Shown one piece after another: positions 17,901-28,000 of a stretch of 64,000 nt of DNA. The DNA comes from Allopusillimonas sp008369125. Its GTDB lineage: Bacteria > Pseudomonadota > Gammaproteobacteria > Burkholderiales > Burkholderiaceae_B. The notes under the pieces were generated by a model. It was not told the origin of the DNA. It searched no databases and worked only from the letters and a program-made list of their open reading frames with translations. The position numbers were made by a program, and so were the translations under genes. Location: the NCBI RefSeq assembly GCF_008369125.1, contig NZ_VOAY01000002.1, positions 372,001-436,000 on the forward strand. The letters are read 5' to 3'. Position 1 is the stretch's first letter, and each line of letters begins with the position of its first letter.

Positions 17901-19601
17901 TCAGGTACGAACAGGCACCAAAGGTGGCGGTGCTGTATCTGTGCTCTTGGGTTCGTACACACGCGTTCCCAGCGATGCAGTAAAGCGCCACACAAACAGC
18001 AGGGTAACAAGCAGCAAGCCCGGGTAGCCGATACTGGCCAACAGGTAGGGTAGCGTTGCATTACCGGCCTGCACTGCTGGCAGGTTGAAACTTAGCAGGC
18101 CAAGCGTGATCACCGCACCAAAGACCCACAACGCCAGCAACCACATGCCTGCTTCGAAACCCGTCAAGTAGCTGCCCCAGCCAGTAACAGGTGGAAGGCC
18201 CCGACCCGAGACGGCCAGATCCGGGGCCGCCGCTGCCGAACGATGCCCCAGCGTGAGCAGATCGTATACCACCGTGATAGTTCCTACGCTGAATATCACC
18301 CCGAACACCGGCACCAGAATTTTGAACAGACTCATCGCCGGGAAGACATCCCCGCCAAACCAGTCTAGCCCCAACGTGCGATACACAAATACCTGCACGG
18401 TACCGCCGAGTGCGAACGCAAACGCCATGCCGAGCATGCCGATAAACAGTAGCCAGAACGATAGCTTGCCCACGCGCTGATCGTAATCGGTCAGCCCTCG
18501 CATCAACGGAACGGCGTAGTAGGCTGCACCGATGCCGAGCATGCCAAATGTGCCAAACAATGCCAGGTGCGCATGAGCCGGTGTTACCCAGGTGCCATGC
18601 GACCACACGTTGGTCAGCGCAAAGGTCATGGTAAAGCCGAGGATACCGGCGCCCACCTGCTCAAGTACCACCGAGCCAAGAATGAAGTAGAACGCGGGCG
18701 CGTTTTTCAGCGGCTTGCGATCATGGTGCGCGTCCAGATACACGTGCCAGAAGCAGAAGATAAGCGGCAGCGGTTCCAGCGCACTAAACAGCGAACCCCA
18801 GAACTGCCAGAACTCGGGTGTACCAACCCAGAAGTAATGGTGTGCATTGCCCAGCAAGCCTGAAAGCCAAACCAGTGTCACGCCCCAAAACACCGCATAA
18901 CCCACGCTTTTGACCTTGGCGTCAAACATGAGCACGAGCAGGAAACCGACCAGTGCAATGTGGATGACTTCCCACACACCCTCAACCCAGTAATGCACCA
19001 CATACCAGCGGAAATACTCCTGCAGGTCCAGCCGCTCAATGAAGAAGAACCCAAACAGCCATGCCAGGGTCAGCGCAGTCACACCGAGGCCAAGTGCCCA
19101 GTGGATTTCATTCCATTCACGTCGTGGCGGAAACGTTCTAAGCACCACATAGCACAGGATGCAGAAACCGATCAGGATCACGATGTCGGCAATACGCCCG
19201 GCCTCCAGGTACTCAAGCCCTTCTTGCAGCATGGGTTGCCCCAGCCACCAGCCGGCAACGCCAGTCTGGGCAAGATACTGGGTACACACGTTCCATATGG
19301 TGACCGCCACGACCGCAATAAACAGAAACTTGATCAGCCACGGCGCGGCCAGTTCGCGATTGGACAGCAACGGCCCGACAAACAGAATTGTGCCGATGAA
19401 ACCGCACAGAATCCAGATGATGCCCAGGTTTAGATGCTCGGCACGCGCCACGTTGAAGTTAAATACGCCCGCGAGCAACGTAGGATCAATCTGCTGCAAT
19501 GCCAGTAACATGCCGAAGCCGGCCTGAAACACGAACAGCACCAGCATGAGCATGAAGAACCGCAGGCTCAGACGTTGGGTTTGATACTGAATTTTGATCA
19601 T
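17901..19601 (-). CDS. norB: Nitric oxide reductase large subunit NorB
   Basis: 566 residues, about 14 membrane helices, haem-copper oxidase superfamily. NOR-specific residues are all present: H56 (low-spin haem), H203 and E207 in 'VVHYWVEGVWE' (FeB ligands), H254/H255 in 'GNAHHYFW', E276 in 'SALEPLP', and H343/H345 in 'PAHAHLALFG' (haem ligands). The FeB-site Glu and E276 argue for NO reduction rather than O2 reduction. It is longer than classical cNOR NorB (about 465) because of an extended C-terminus. It overlaps the upstream cytochrome gene by four bases. Confidence 0.88.
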   Translation of the reverse strand: MIKIQYQTQRLSLRFFMLMLVLFVFQAGFGMLLALQQIDPTLLAGVFNFNVARAEHLNLGIIWILCGFIGTILFVGPLLSNRELAAPWLIKFLFIAVVAVTIWNVCTQYLAQTGVAGWWLGQPMLQEGLEYLEAGRIADIVILIGFCILCYVVLRTFPPRREWNEIHWALGLGVTALTLAWLFGFFFIERLDLQEYFRWYVVHYWVEGVWEVIHIALVGFLLVLMFDAKVKSVGYAVFWGVTLVWLSGLLGNAHHYFWVGTPEFWQFWGSLFSALEPLPLIFCFWHVYLDAHHDRKPLKNAPAFYFILGSVVLEQVGAGILGFTMTFALTNVWSHGTWVTPAHAHLALFGTFGMLGIGAAYYAVPLMRGLTDYDQRVGKLSFWLLFIGMLGMAFAFALGGTVQVFVYRTLGLDWFGGDVFPAMSLFKILVPVFGVIFSVGTITVVYDLLTLGHRSAAAAPDLAVSGRGLPPVTGWGSYLTGFEAGMWLLALWVFGAVITLGLLSFNLPAVQAGNATLPYLLASIGYPGLLLVTLLFVWRFTASLGTRVYEPKSTDTAPPPLVPVRT

Positions 19602-20566
19602 TTCCCGTTCTCCTGCAAGCTGCGGATGTAGGCCACTATCGCTGCGACTTCATCATTCTTGAGCATGTTCGCGTACTCGGGCATGACACCCGCTGTATAG
19701 CCAGCGACAATCTGCGCGTTGGCATTGCGGACTGCTTCGGTCAGATAGGCATCGTCGGCAACCACCGTGGTGCCATCTGTCAGTGTGACATTGGACCCGT
19801 ACAAACCACCCCAACCCGGACCAACCAGTTTCTGTTTGTCGGCCGCATGGCACGCCGTGCAAGCGTAATCCTTTACCAGTTGCGCGCCACGCGTAGTGGG
19901 GTCAACAGCCTCAGTGGTAGCAACAGTTGCCGCCGCAGAAACAGACTCTGCAACAGCCATGTTTAACCCAGGCGACGCGTACTTGAAGGTCAAGCCATCA
20001 ACCTTAGGTTTGGGCGGCCAGCCTTCGGTATTCATAGCCGAAGTGTACTTAAGATAGGCGATCAAGCTGGACACTTCGTCAGCCGTCAGCGGCAGATTGG
20101 GCATGATCGAAGCATGGCCACCTCGCCGCTGTACACGCTCGGCAGCACCTGGGTATTTCTTGTAATAGTCGTCCAGCGATGCTGCCCCACTGTCTGTCGC
20201 ATGCCCCTTATCTTGCAACTGTATCTTCAGCGCCCCACTGGTCGGCCATGTACCGGCCGAGGGCAGAAACGCGGCGAGCCACGCAGACCCGGCATGTTCA
20301 TAGGTGTTGGTAAGATCTGGCCCCAGATACCCGCCGTTGCCAACCATGGTGTGGCAGCCCATACAGTTGTAGGCCTGGAATACACGTTTGCCGGCCACGG
20401 CTTCATGCGACCCGAAGCTGATGGTGTCTGGCGTTACCTGATTTCTGGAATCAATAAATGAAACCGCCGACAACCCCAGGAAGATTAGCATCATGAAAAA
20501 CAGTACGATCAGCGCCATACGCCGGTAGTTCGCTTCCAGACATGGTTTGCCTTCGCCGCAACTCAT
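19598..20566 (-). CDS. norC: NorC-like cytochrome c subunit with a second c-haem domain
   Basis: 322 residues: a membrane anchor at about 16-36, then a NorC-type cytochrome with C68-M-G-C-H72 in 'YNCMGCHTMVGNGGYLGPDL' and a later Met candidate. About 150 residues further is a second cytochrome domain with 'YACTACH' and 'MPEYANM' as axial-ligand candidates. Classical NorC (about 145 residues) has one haem, so this is roughly twice the normal length. It feeds electrons to NorB. It is coupled by four-base overlaps to genes on both sides. The extra haem domain could accept electrons directly from the bc1 complex or a soluble donor. Confidence 0.8.
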   Translation of the reverse strand: MSCGEGKPCLEANYRRMALIVLFFMMLIFLGLSAVSFIDSRNQVTPDTISFGSHEAVAGKRVFQAYNCMGCHTMVGNGGYLGPDLTNTYEHAGSAWLAAFLPSAGTWPTSGALKIQLQDKGHATDSGAASLDDYYKKYPGAAERVQRRGGHASIMPNLPLTADEVSSLIAYLKYTSAMNTEGWPPKPKVDGLTFKYASPGLNMAVAESVSAAATVATTEAVDPTTRGAQLVKDYACTACHAADKQKLVGPGWGGLYGSNVTLTDGTTVVADDAYLTEAVRNANAQIVAGYTAGVMPEYANMLKNDEVAAIVAYIRSLQENGK

Positions 20567-20850
20567 GATGGTCTCCCGACGTCAGGTTTTGCAGACTCAC
20601 GCGCTTGGGCAGCGGCAGCAGCGGCCGTCTCAGCGCGATCGAGCCCGTCGTGCTCGAACAAGGTGCGTGTAATGCGCAGAAGAACATAGAAGACGTACAC
20701 CGCCAGCACAAAGCCGACCACGAAGTACACCCACCACATCGTGTGCGATTCGGGCCAATACTCAAAGTTGCGAAAGTATGGCCAGGACAGCAGAAACGAC
20801 ACTATGCTGGCCAAAATAGAAATCGTGAAATCAATCAGTCGCTGAGCCAT
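20563..20850 (-). CDS. Small two-helix membrane protein of the nor operon
   Basis: 95 residues, two predicted membrane helices (about 8-25 and 38-60), then an Ala/Asp/Glu-rich cytoplasmic tail. It is the first gene of the operon and overlaps the cytochrome gene by four bases. I do not recognise a named family. Size and position suggest an accessory or assembly subunit of the NO reductase, by analogy with small subunits of haem-copper oxidases. This is inference from context. Confidence 0.7.
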   Translation of the reverse strand: MAQRLIDFTISILASIVSFLLSWPYFRNFEYWPESHTMWWVYFVVGFVLAVYVFYVLLRITRTLFEHDGLDRAETAAAAAAQARESAKPDVGRPS

Positions 20851-21192
20851 ACCACCCCCTTCCCAAGAGATGCTGCCGGCGCTGCTACTTCGCGAACCTT
20901 ATCGTGTTATTGGGTTCGTATGCACGCTTGAATGAAGCCTACAGGTGCTTCTGAAGTTCAGCCTTAACCTGCATCAAGATTGGTGGGTGCACTATTTTTG
21001 AGCCGGATGATCATATTGGCGATGTCGTGCCGTTTTGCAAAGGGCGGCAAACCGCTCTGCCGGGAGAGAACGCGATCACTTCAGTCAGGAATATGTTCTT
21101 CTTGCTATTGATGGCTCCATCAACAAATACGGGCCTTGCAGCATGCCGAACCGATTGATGGAAACCATTTTTTTGTATTACCTGACAAGCCC
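20851..21192. other. Intergenic region upstream of the nor operon
   Basis: About 340 bases between the nor operon's first gene and the 3' end of the TRAP permease gene. It holds a weak FNR/DNR-like dyad (20964-20977) and no credible gene. No NorR- or NsrR-type site was recognised. Confidence 0.5.
20964..20977 (-). promoter_or_regulatory. Weak FNR/DNR-like box upstream of the nor operon
   Basis: Read on the minus strand the sequence is TTGATGCAGGTTAA. The left half matches TTGAT perfectly and the right half (GTTAA) matches ATCAA at three of five bases. It is about 115 bases before the first start codon. A good -10 at the expected distance was not found, so this is a low-confidence call supported mainly by the function of the genes. 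Confidence 0.3.
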
Positions 21193-23133
21193 CTAGCTTT
21201 GTGAGGTGCTGAATTTTGGGATGGCCCACAACCCTGCAATATAGATGCACGCCACCAACCCCAGACCCAACATATCAGTGACGGGTTCAGGGTAAACGAG
21301 CAGGCAGCCGCCCACAAATATACATACGCGCAGCCACCAGCCGATAGCACCTACTCGGTACAAGTAGCCTTCCAGAGCCGAAGCAAATAGCCAAACCGCG
21401 ATGGTGGCCGTAATCGCCGCCTGAGCAATATCAAGTGCTGGGCCTTGCATGATTAACGCGGGGTTAATTACAAACAGGAAAGGCAAAATAAACAGGATGG
21501 CACCCAAACGCATGGCGTATAAGCCTGTTCGAGTGTTGTCGGAACCCGCCACGCCTGCAGCGGTAATGGAAGCCAGTGCGACTGGTGGCGTGATGTAGGA
21601 CATCATCCCCCAATAAAGAATAAACAAGTGGCTGGCAAGTGGGTTAAGCCCTGCTGCGATGAGCGCAGGAGCGAGCAGGATAGACAGGAAAATATAGCAA
21701 GCGCTGGCCGTCATGCCCATGCCCAGCACAAAGCTGGTCACCGCGCCTGCGATAAGCATAAGAGGAACACTGCCATTGGCGTACAGTAAGAGTTCACGCG
21801 AAAAGGCGCCAGCCACTCCGGTGTATGAAAGCCCACCGACAACCAGACCAATGCCCGCCAAAATAGCCACCAGGTTGGCAACGCCTGTTGTCAATTCTGT
21901 CGTAAAGTCGACTGCTCGCTTAAGGTTTAAACGATGACTGCGCTTGAACAGAGAAATACCGAGCAAGACCAGGGTGGCATAGTAAGGCGCGTAGGCTTCC
22001 AGGCGCATAAACAGCAGCATATACACCAACATGGCCAAGCTAAACACATACGGCCAGCCGTCTTTCAGGGTGCTCTTTAGATCTGGAATTTCAGATTCAG
22101 GCAACCCTTTCAGGCCCCGACGAGCTGCATAGTTGTCTATCTGGAACAACAGAGCGATGTAAAACAGTAGCGCTGGCAGGAAAGCCGCCACCATGATGTC
22201 GGAATAGGGAACGCCCAAAAATGACGCCATAATGAAAGCCACTGCACCCATAACAGGTGGCATGAGTGTGCCGCCTGTAGACGCACAGGCTTCAACAGCG
22301 GCTGCGTAATGATTTGGGTAACCAGCGCGCTTCATGGTAGGTATCGTGATCGGGCCGGTAGTGAGAATATTGGAAATCACACTGCCTGAAAGGCTACCCA
22401 AAATACCACTCGACACGACAGCAACCTTTGCTGGCCCCCCGCGACTGCGACCCATTAGCGCTGTCGCAAAGCGCATGAAAAAGTCTCCACCACCTGTCGC
22501 TGTCAAGGCTGCGCCAAACACAACAAAGCCAATGACGAGATCGGCGACAACCTGCATAGGTATGCCGATAATACTTTCCACACCCATGACATGAGCACGG
22601 ATAGTTTCGCCAAACGTGTAGCTGGTGCCCCACAGGAAACCAGGCATATAGTCAGCGAATAAGGGGTAGCTACCAAAAAACAGAGCAACGATTAACAGAG
22701 GCAAGCCGCCGCAGCGACGCACCCCTTCAAGAACAGTGATAAGCAGGACGCCGGATATAAGGGTTGCCTGCACGGGGGCAGAGTAATCCCAGCCCTCCTG
22801 AATAATGGTCAAGCCGTGGTAGCCAATATAAACGCATGATGCCAGTGCAGCCAGCGCCAGCAACCAGTCGAGCCACGATACCTTGGTTGCGCCACCTCGG
22901 GCCGGGAAACAGATAAAGGTGGCAGCCAGGTAAATACCAATCAGGTAGTAAAGATAAGAATTACCAAGAGGGGCAAAGCCTAGAAAATTAATATGAAAGG
23001 TTTGGTTTATGGCCATCAAAAGGCCCAACACACCCAGAGATAACGCAGTCCACTTTATGGGCCCACGCAACCGGGATTCGGTTTCTTTGGGTGTATCGGC
23101 AGCGATGACGACAGTGCTGTTAACTGAGCTCAT
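21193..23133 (-). CDS. TAXI-type TRAP transporter fused 4TM/12TM permease (DctQM)
   Basis: 646 residues with about 16-18 membrane helices. The N-terminal small-subunit-like helices are fused to the DctM-like large subunit, which carries 'GGPAKVAVVSSGILGSLSGSVISNILTTG' and 'EACASTGGTLMPPVMGAVAFIMA', signatures of TAXI-TRAP permeases. It imports an unknown, probably carboxylate, solute using an ion gradient. Its gene follows the binding-protein gene after six bases. A paralogous system lies at 43.9-47.5 kb. Confidence 0.93.
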   Translation of the reverse strand: MSSVNSTVVIAADTPKETESRLRGPIKWTALSLGVLGLLMAINQTFHINFLGFAPLGNSYLYYLIGIYLAATFICFPARGGATKVSWLDWLLALAALASCVYIGYHGLTIIQEGWDYSAPVQATLISGVLLITVLEGVRRCGGLPLLIVALFFGSYPLFADYMPGFLWGTSYTFGETIRAHVMGVESIIGIPMQVVADLVIGFVVFGAALTATGGGDFFMRFATALMGRSRGGPAKVAVVSSGILGSLSGSVISNILTTGPITIPTMKRAGYPNHYAAAVEACASTGGTLMPPVMGAVAFIMASFLGVPYSDIMVAAFLPALLFYIALLFQIDNYAARRGLKGLPESEIPDLKSTLKDGWPYVFSLAMLVYMLLFMRLEAYAPYYATLVLLGISLFKRSHRLNLKRAVDFTTELTTGVANLVAILAGIGLVVGGLSYTGVAGAFSRELLLYANGSVPLMLIAGAVTSFVLGMGMTASACYIFLSILLAPALIAAGLNPLASHLFILYWGMMSYITPPVALASITAAGVAGSDNTRTGLYAMRLGAILFILPFLFVINPALIMQGPALDIAQAAITATIAVWLFASALEGYLYRVGAIGWWLRVCIFVGGCLLVYPEPVTDMLGLGLVACIYIAGLWAIPKFSTSQS

Positions 23134-23139
23134 GATTTC

Positions 23140-24270
23140 TTACTGAGCAAGTTGACTAAGCGTCTTTTTGCGACTCTGCTCCCAGATAGCTGCAAACTCT
23201 TCGTCTGACTTTCCTTTTCCTTCCTCGACGGCTTTGGGCCATGCAGCAATCAGTGCGTTCAGCCGTGCTGTACGCTTATCGTTCCAGGCCTGATGCTCGT
23301 CAGTCCAAATGCCACGCTCTTTAAGATAGCGAATGGCGCCAGCGTGAAAAGGCGCGTCAGCAGCTGGAACTCCGGCCATATCCATGGACCAACGACCCAT
23401 GACAGCTGTCGCATCCTTGTAAAGGTTAAAGGTTTCGTCTGTAGCCTTGGTAAAGGCATAAGCCTCATCGTCAGTCATGTCTGCACGCACAACCAGCATG
23501 GGGTAACGGTACGCCGCAATGGCGACAGGCTTTTCTACACTGATGCCCGCACCGATTGTTTCGTTGAAAGGTTGCAGAAACGGCGCAATATCGGAAAGAC
23601 GTTTCCAGCCCTCTTTGTCGTCGGCTGGAAGAGGAATCCAATGGATGCCTTTGGGAGAAGCTTGTAATTCGTATACCTGGCTTGGGGTTGTTGTGGTGCA
23701 AGACGCATCCGCCTCGTCTTTATTGACTGAGCTCATGGCCGCACTGTACGTCGGGAACAAAGTAGGAGCAACGTCCTTCAGGTCCATGTTTGCAAAAGCC
23801 AGGAATGCTTCGCACTTTACGTTGACGGATGGATTGCCGGCAACCAGAGCCAACCGCTTTCCTTTTAAATCTGATATGTTTTTAATGCCGCTATCTGCTG
23901 CAGTAAACACACCAACGGAAGCGGGCCGGCCAGCGAGTACACGTAAATTCTGAGGCCCCCAACGACGTGCCGAGAAATCGTGAATACCTTCAGTGGCAAA
24001 AAAGGTTTCGGTCGCCAGAAAGCCTACGTCAGCACGCTTAGTCAATATGGGCTGAAGACGCCCTATCGCAGAGCCCGAAGGCTGAATCCGAACCTTAGTA
24101 CCAAATTTTTTGCCAAACGCGTCGGCAATGGCCGATGCTTCAGCATAACCGGCTGAACCCACATCGTAGGCCGTCCACGACATGGTGTCGGGAAGCTTTT
24201 GAGCAAAAGCTGTGGGCGCGCTCAGCGCCAGGCAGGTTGCTGTAGCAAGGGCAAATTTAGCTAGGCTCAT
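23140..24270 (-). CDS. TAXI family TRAP solute-binding protein
   Basis: 376 residues with a Sec signal peptide of about 23 residues ending AFA. The mature protein begins 'MSWTAYDVGSAGYAEASAIADAF', the TAXI hallmark, and continues with 'NISDLKGKRLALVAGNPSVN'. It captures the substrate in the periplasm for the fused permease encoded immediately downstream. A GGAG site precedes the ATG. The substrate is unknown. It is related to the protein encoded at 43935-45089. Confidence 0.93.
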   Translation of the reverse strand: MSLAKFALATATCLALSAPTAFAQKLPDTMSWTAYDVGSAGYAEASAIADAFGKKFGTKVRIQPSGSAIGRLQPILTKRADVGFLATETFFATEGIHDFSARRWGPQNLRVLAGRPASVGVFTAADSGIKNISDLKGKRLALVAGNPSVNVKCEAFLAFANMDLKDVAPTLFPTYSAAMSSVNKDEADASCTTTTPSQVYELQASPKGIHWIPLPADDKEGWKRLSDIAPFLQPFNETIGAGISVEKPVAIAAYRYPMLVVRADMTDDEAYAFTKATDETFNLYKDATAVMGRWSMDMAGVPAADAPFHAGAIRYLKERGIWTDEHQAWNDKRTARLNALIAAWPKAVEEGKGKSDEEFAAIWEQSRKKTLSQLAQ

Positions 24271-24447
24271 TGTATCTCCATTGCCGTGCGCGATACGGGA
24301 CTCAGCACATCGGCATCATCGTTATAGTTGTAGAGTTTGGCCGTTGGCCATTTCCCGAAGCAGTGTGCCTGAGCGGCGGCTTGTGACCAATTAGTATCTA
24401 CAAAAGCAAACGTTTGGAGTACGTTAAGAGTGGGGTTAACGCTAATA

Positions 24448-24500
24448 TGAACGGCACCCCACAAGTTGGATTGGTGTCCAACCTTTTGGGGTGCCGTTCA
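24448..24500. repeat. Paired IS3/IS150-type terminal inverted repeats, head to head (IS remnant)
   Basis: Perfect 14-base arms TGAACGGCACCCCA (24448-24461) and TGGGGTGCCGTTCA (24487-24500) flank inner, nearly inverted GTTGGA/TCCAAC segments. Each half read inward resembles the ends of IS150-group elements (TGAAC...CCCCAAAAGTTGGACA-like). No transposase lies between them, and no clear target duplication was found. No T-run follows on either strand, so a terminator is unlikely. The rest of the 24271-24541 gap holds nothing recognisable. Confidence 0.6.
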
Positions 24501-24541
24501 AAATACTGGCTGATTAAATTAGGTGTGCCCTGGCGCTTTTG

Positions 24542-24871
24542 TTAGGTTTGATCCTGCACTTTTGTTGTTGGGCCATTGTTCTTGACCGACTCTATACCCT
24601 TATCCCTTGCGGCCGAGCTTGTGTACATTTCGCTGCGTCCAATAACTTCACCATTACCGGCGGTCAGGTTGAAGTAGTCTGAGTTGTCTTTGGCTTTGAG
24701 CCGCTGGAAGCGGGCGTCGTCGGCAGAGTTTTTTTGCACGGAAGCAATGCCGTTTTCGGCTGCCGCCTTGCTGCTATAACGCTGGCTGGTCAAGATAACC
24801 TGATAATTACCCGCCCTGAGATTGAACATGTATTGATCACCGCTACGCTTGAGGATATAGTCGCCGCTCAT
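24542..24871 (-). CDS. YegP family protein (two DUF1508 repeats)
   Basis: 109 residues made of two tandem DUF1508 units: 'KRSGDQYMFNLRAGNYQVILTSQRYSSKAAAENGI' and 'KDNSDYFNLTAGNGEVIGRSEMYTSSAARDKGI'. This is the YegP layout. A GGGAGG site precedes the ATG. Function is unknown in the family. It lies between the IS remnant and the CHAT gene and may simply be a chromosomal bystander of the island. Confidence 0.9.
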   Translation of the reverse strand: MSGDYILKRSGDQYMFNLRAGNYQVILTSQRYSSKAAAENGIASVQKNSADDARFQRLKAKDNSDYFNLTAGNGEVIGRSEMYTSSAARDKGIESVKNNGPTTKVQDQT

Positions 24872-25079
24872 GAATGCCTCCCAGTAGATATTGTGTCTGA
24901 GTACTATAAATCAATTCTCGAGGTTGGACGCTCCTGCTTTGGTTTACACAGCGTCGACGCAATCCACACGAGCGTATCATCGCGCGTCACTGACCGGCAT
25001 GCGTGGTAAGCTCGCAACCGACTATTTCTGCCTGCTTCATAATGGCTCGTGAGTTGCGTATACCTGCAGAGAATTGACA

Positions 25080-28000
25080 TCAAAGTTGCAGCAACGGCGC
25101 CCCGATCAACACAAACGGTGCCCAGGCCAGCGCAGCTTTCACGTCGGGCGCTACGGCGTTCTCTTCAACCTTGATGCCGGGAAGCCCTGCATGTCGGCCG
25201 TTCCGGCGTCGGGTCGGTTGCTCCCATTGGGTTTGCTTCCGGACGTCCTCAATCGCCTGCACTAGAATAAGACGAAGGTCCACTAAGCCGGATTGCGCCG
25301 CGTGGTCGAGTCCTTTGTAGAACGAGGTCATAAACATCTTGGCCGACGTATCGTCGACTGGCCACATGCTCGCGATGACGCTTTCGGCACCGGCTTCAAG
25401 TGCCGCGTTCGCCACACTAAGCAGTTGCGAGCTGTATCGCATGCCCGCCACAGCCGTACTGCAACCCGAAAACACCACCAAACGAGCAGCCCAGTCAAAC
25501 TCCGTCAGCGCATCGAACCCAACCCACTCCTCGCCGCCCATCCCGTCAGCGAAAAGCAAACTCGAACGGTCTCCGTGGCGCAGATCGCCACGCCCGTGCA
25601 TGGCAAGGTGGACGCTATCGGGCCGGTCTTCGCGCAAGCGTTTCTCGACTGCAGCGCACGTACATGCCTGTCCGATCAACGGGGTCGTCCCCAAGACGCT
25701 GCCGACAAGGCTGCACTCTTCGCGGGCACCCAGGAGGTCTCCGCGCGAGTCCCCTGCAACGAGTGCGTGTCGGCGTTGCGGTACCGTTCGTCGAAAACGC
25801 AATAAGGCAACACTAGGAAGATAGCTGATTGGATTGCGCAAAATCCAAGGCTTTCCATGAACCGGGATTGCGTGTAGCGGCAGGTTGTAGAGCACCTTAT
25901 CCGGGACCAGCAGGATCGGCCGAGAAGCGGGGATCACTGCGGCAACAGCTTCCGCAAGCTCGCGCAAGAGCGGGTTGTGCATGCACAACTCCACGACCCG
26001 CTCCTCGCGTTCGGCCGCATTTCCTCGTTCGACCTGGTTGAAAGCCGATGTGTCACCCGTGACGCAGACGGGCTGAATCGCACCGTCGGCGACCACATAC
26101 GCCGTGATTGCATCACCCCTCAAACTTACGACAAAGTCAACGAGCACCGAACGGTTGCCGGTGCCCAGCAGCAGCTGATGCGCTTCGTCCGCAGAGGGAA
26201 GTGCATCGGCGTATTCCCCAGCATTGACGGCTTTCAGAGCCTTCGCCTCGATGAGTCGCCGGCCCTTTGCACCTTGCAATGCCTCGAACGCGGCCGGAAA
26301 TAGTTTTTCCCGAAAGAGTAGCTCTGCCAGCATGTATGGGACGTCTCGAAATTGGCGATCGAAGTCCGCTCGTTTCGGGCCAGGAGGAATCTGGGCTCTC
26401 ATCCTCTCCGCTGCTGCTGTTGCACTGCGCAGGTGCGCAATCGCTTGCGCTGACGAAATCTTCTCAAGACGCTTCGCAAGTGCTCGGTGCGCAACGATTT
26501 CCCCCTGTAACGACAATGCTCCTGACTTAAGCAAGCTCTCGATTTCAGCTGCCGTCTGGTTCGCACCGGCAGCGTCACCAAGCTTTTCCAGAAGAGGTGT
26601 CAGACCCGCCAGCCGATTGACCAACGCTGGGTGGCCCTTTATTGATCTAGCGATCTCGACCGCTTGTCGAAAGTAATCAGCGGCCAAGGCAATCGCAGAA
26701 TACGTTGCCGCGAACATAGCGAGTTCATTTGCCGACTGCCCCGCGTCTACGGCTCCACTCCTCTCTACCGGGTTGAGATCGAACCCTGCGACGATCTGGC
26801 TATGAACATTGCGCAAGGCGATGCTCCGGGCGAGCGGGCCGAGGGCCCCAAGGGGGTCGTCAATGTTGATGCCCGATGCGGCCATGGCCGACATTGTGCC
26901 AAGAACCATGAGTTCAGGGAGGGCGAGACCTCGAGCGGACGCCTCTTGACGAACTGCGCGACAGACATCGAGGGCTCTATCGATCTGCCCAAAGTCGAAG
27001 AACAGCGCCGCCGCATTGGCAGAGATACGCAAGGCCAAGCCTATATCGTTTCCTGCCCGAGCCAAGTTCACGGCCTCTTGCCAGCATGCAAATGCGCCAG
27101 ACGGATTGTCATGTTGCTTCTCATGAAGACCCTGCTTAAATTGGTGCGCTGCCCGCGCATCCGTCTTCACGGCGGTGGCCTGCTCGAATCCATTCCGGTA
27201 GAACTCAACGTCAATGGACTTGCGGACATCGCCCACAGCGAGCTTGTGTGCGAGTTCGAACGCTTTGGCAGCCCCTACATCATCGCCAGCCTCTTGGCAG
27301 GCATTGGCCATCGCCATCGCGTTGACTGCGCGATTGTGCCCATCGTCCGACGGAAAAAGGCTTCTGGCGCGCTCCAGCATCTCCAGCGCAGGCTGCAGCT
27401 GCCCCAGCGCAATGAGTGTTTGGGCGTTTGTATCGAGTGCGATTGCCAAGTCAATATCAGTGACTCCGTTCTCTTCCAGCTGCGCGATTTCTTTGCTCAG
27501 GATTTCTCCCGCAGCGCGATACTCCCCGAGCCTCGCAAGACAGCCAGCGCGATTGGTCTGAATCATACGAATACCCTTTGGATCGGACTCGTACAGCAAC
27601 GCGAGCCGAAAGTGCTCCAAGGCATCGTCAAACTGCGAGATATCGGACAGCACGAGGCCCAGGTTTCCGTGCGCCACTGCAAGCAATGACTTCTCGTTCG
27701 GCAGCCCGGAGGCGGCTTGGATCACGCATCTGTAGGCGTCCACAGCCCCGAGATTGTCACGTACCGCACGGCGCGCCTGAGCGAGTTGCGAGCAGAACCT
27801 AACCAGATCAGCGGGCCGATCGCAGACAGATGCCACTCGTGCAGCGAAAGCGGACTTGCGGCTCAAATCCTCCCAGGCACCCTGTCTGAAACAATCGCCG
27901 CAAACCTTTCGCAGAATCGGGCACGCTTGATTGAGCATCTCGACAACTTGTGACAGTGCGACTCGAGCGCGCGGATCGCCGTCCGTTAATGCCGCGATAA

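Noticed and set aside
24267..24464. 65-codon frame upstream of the first TAXI gene
   Set aside because: It runs into the IS remnant and overlaps the promoter/leader of the binding-protein gene; no support.
24448..24500. Hairpin as a rho-independent terminator
   Set aside because: No T-run follows on either strand, and the arms read as IS-type ends, so an IS remnant explains it better.
26664..27689. Long open frame (341 codons) antisense to the TPR-CHAT gene
   Set aside because: It is a GC-driven shadow of a gene with clear catalytic motifs; it has no ribosome site, domain or signal of its own.
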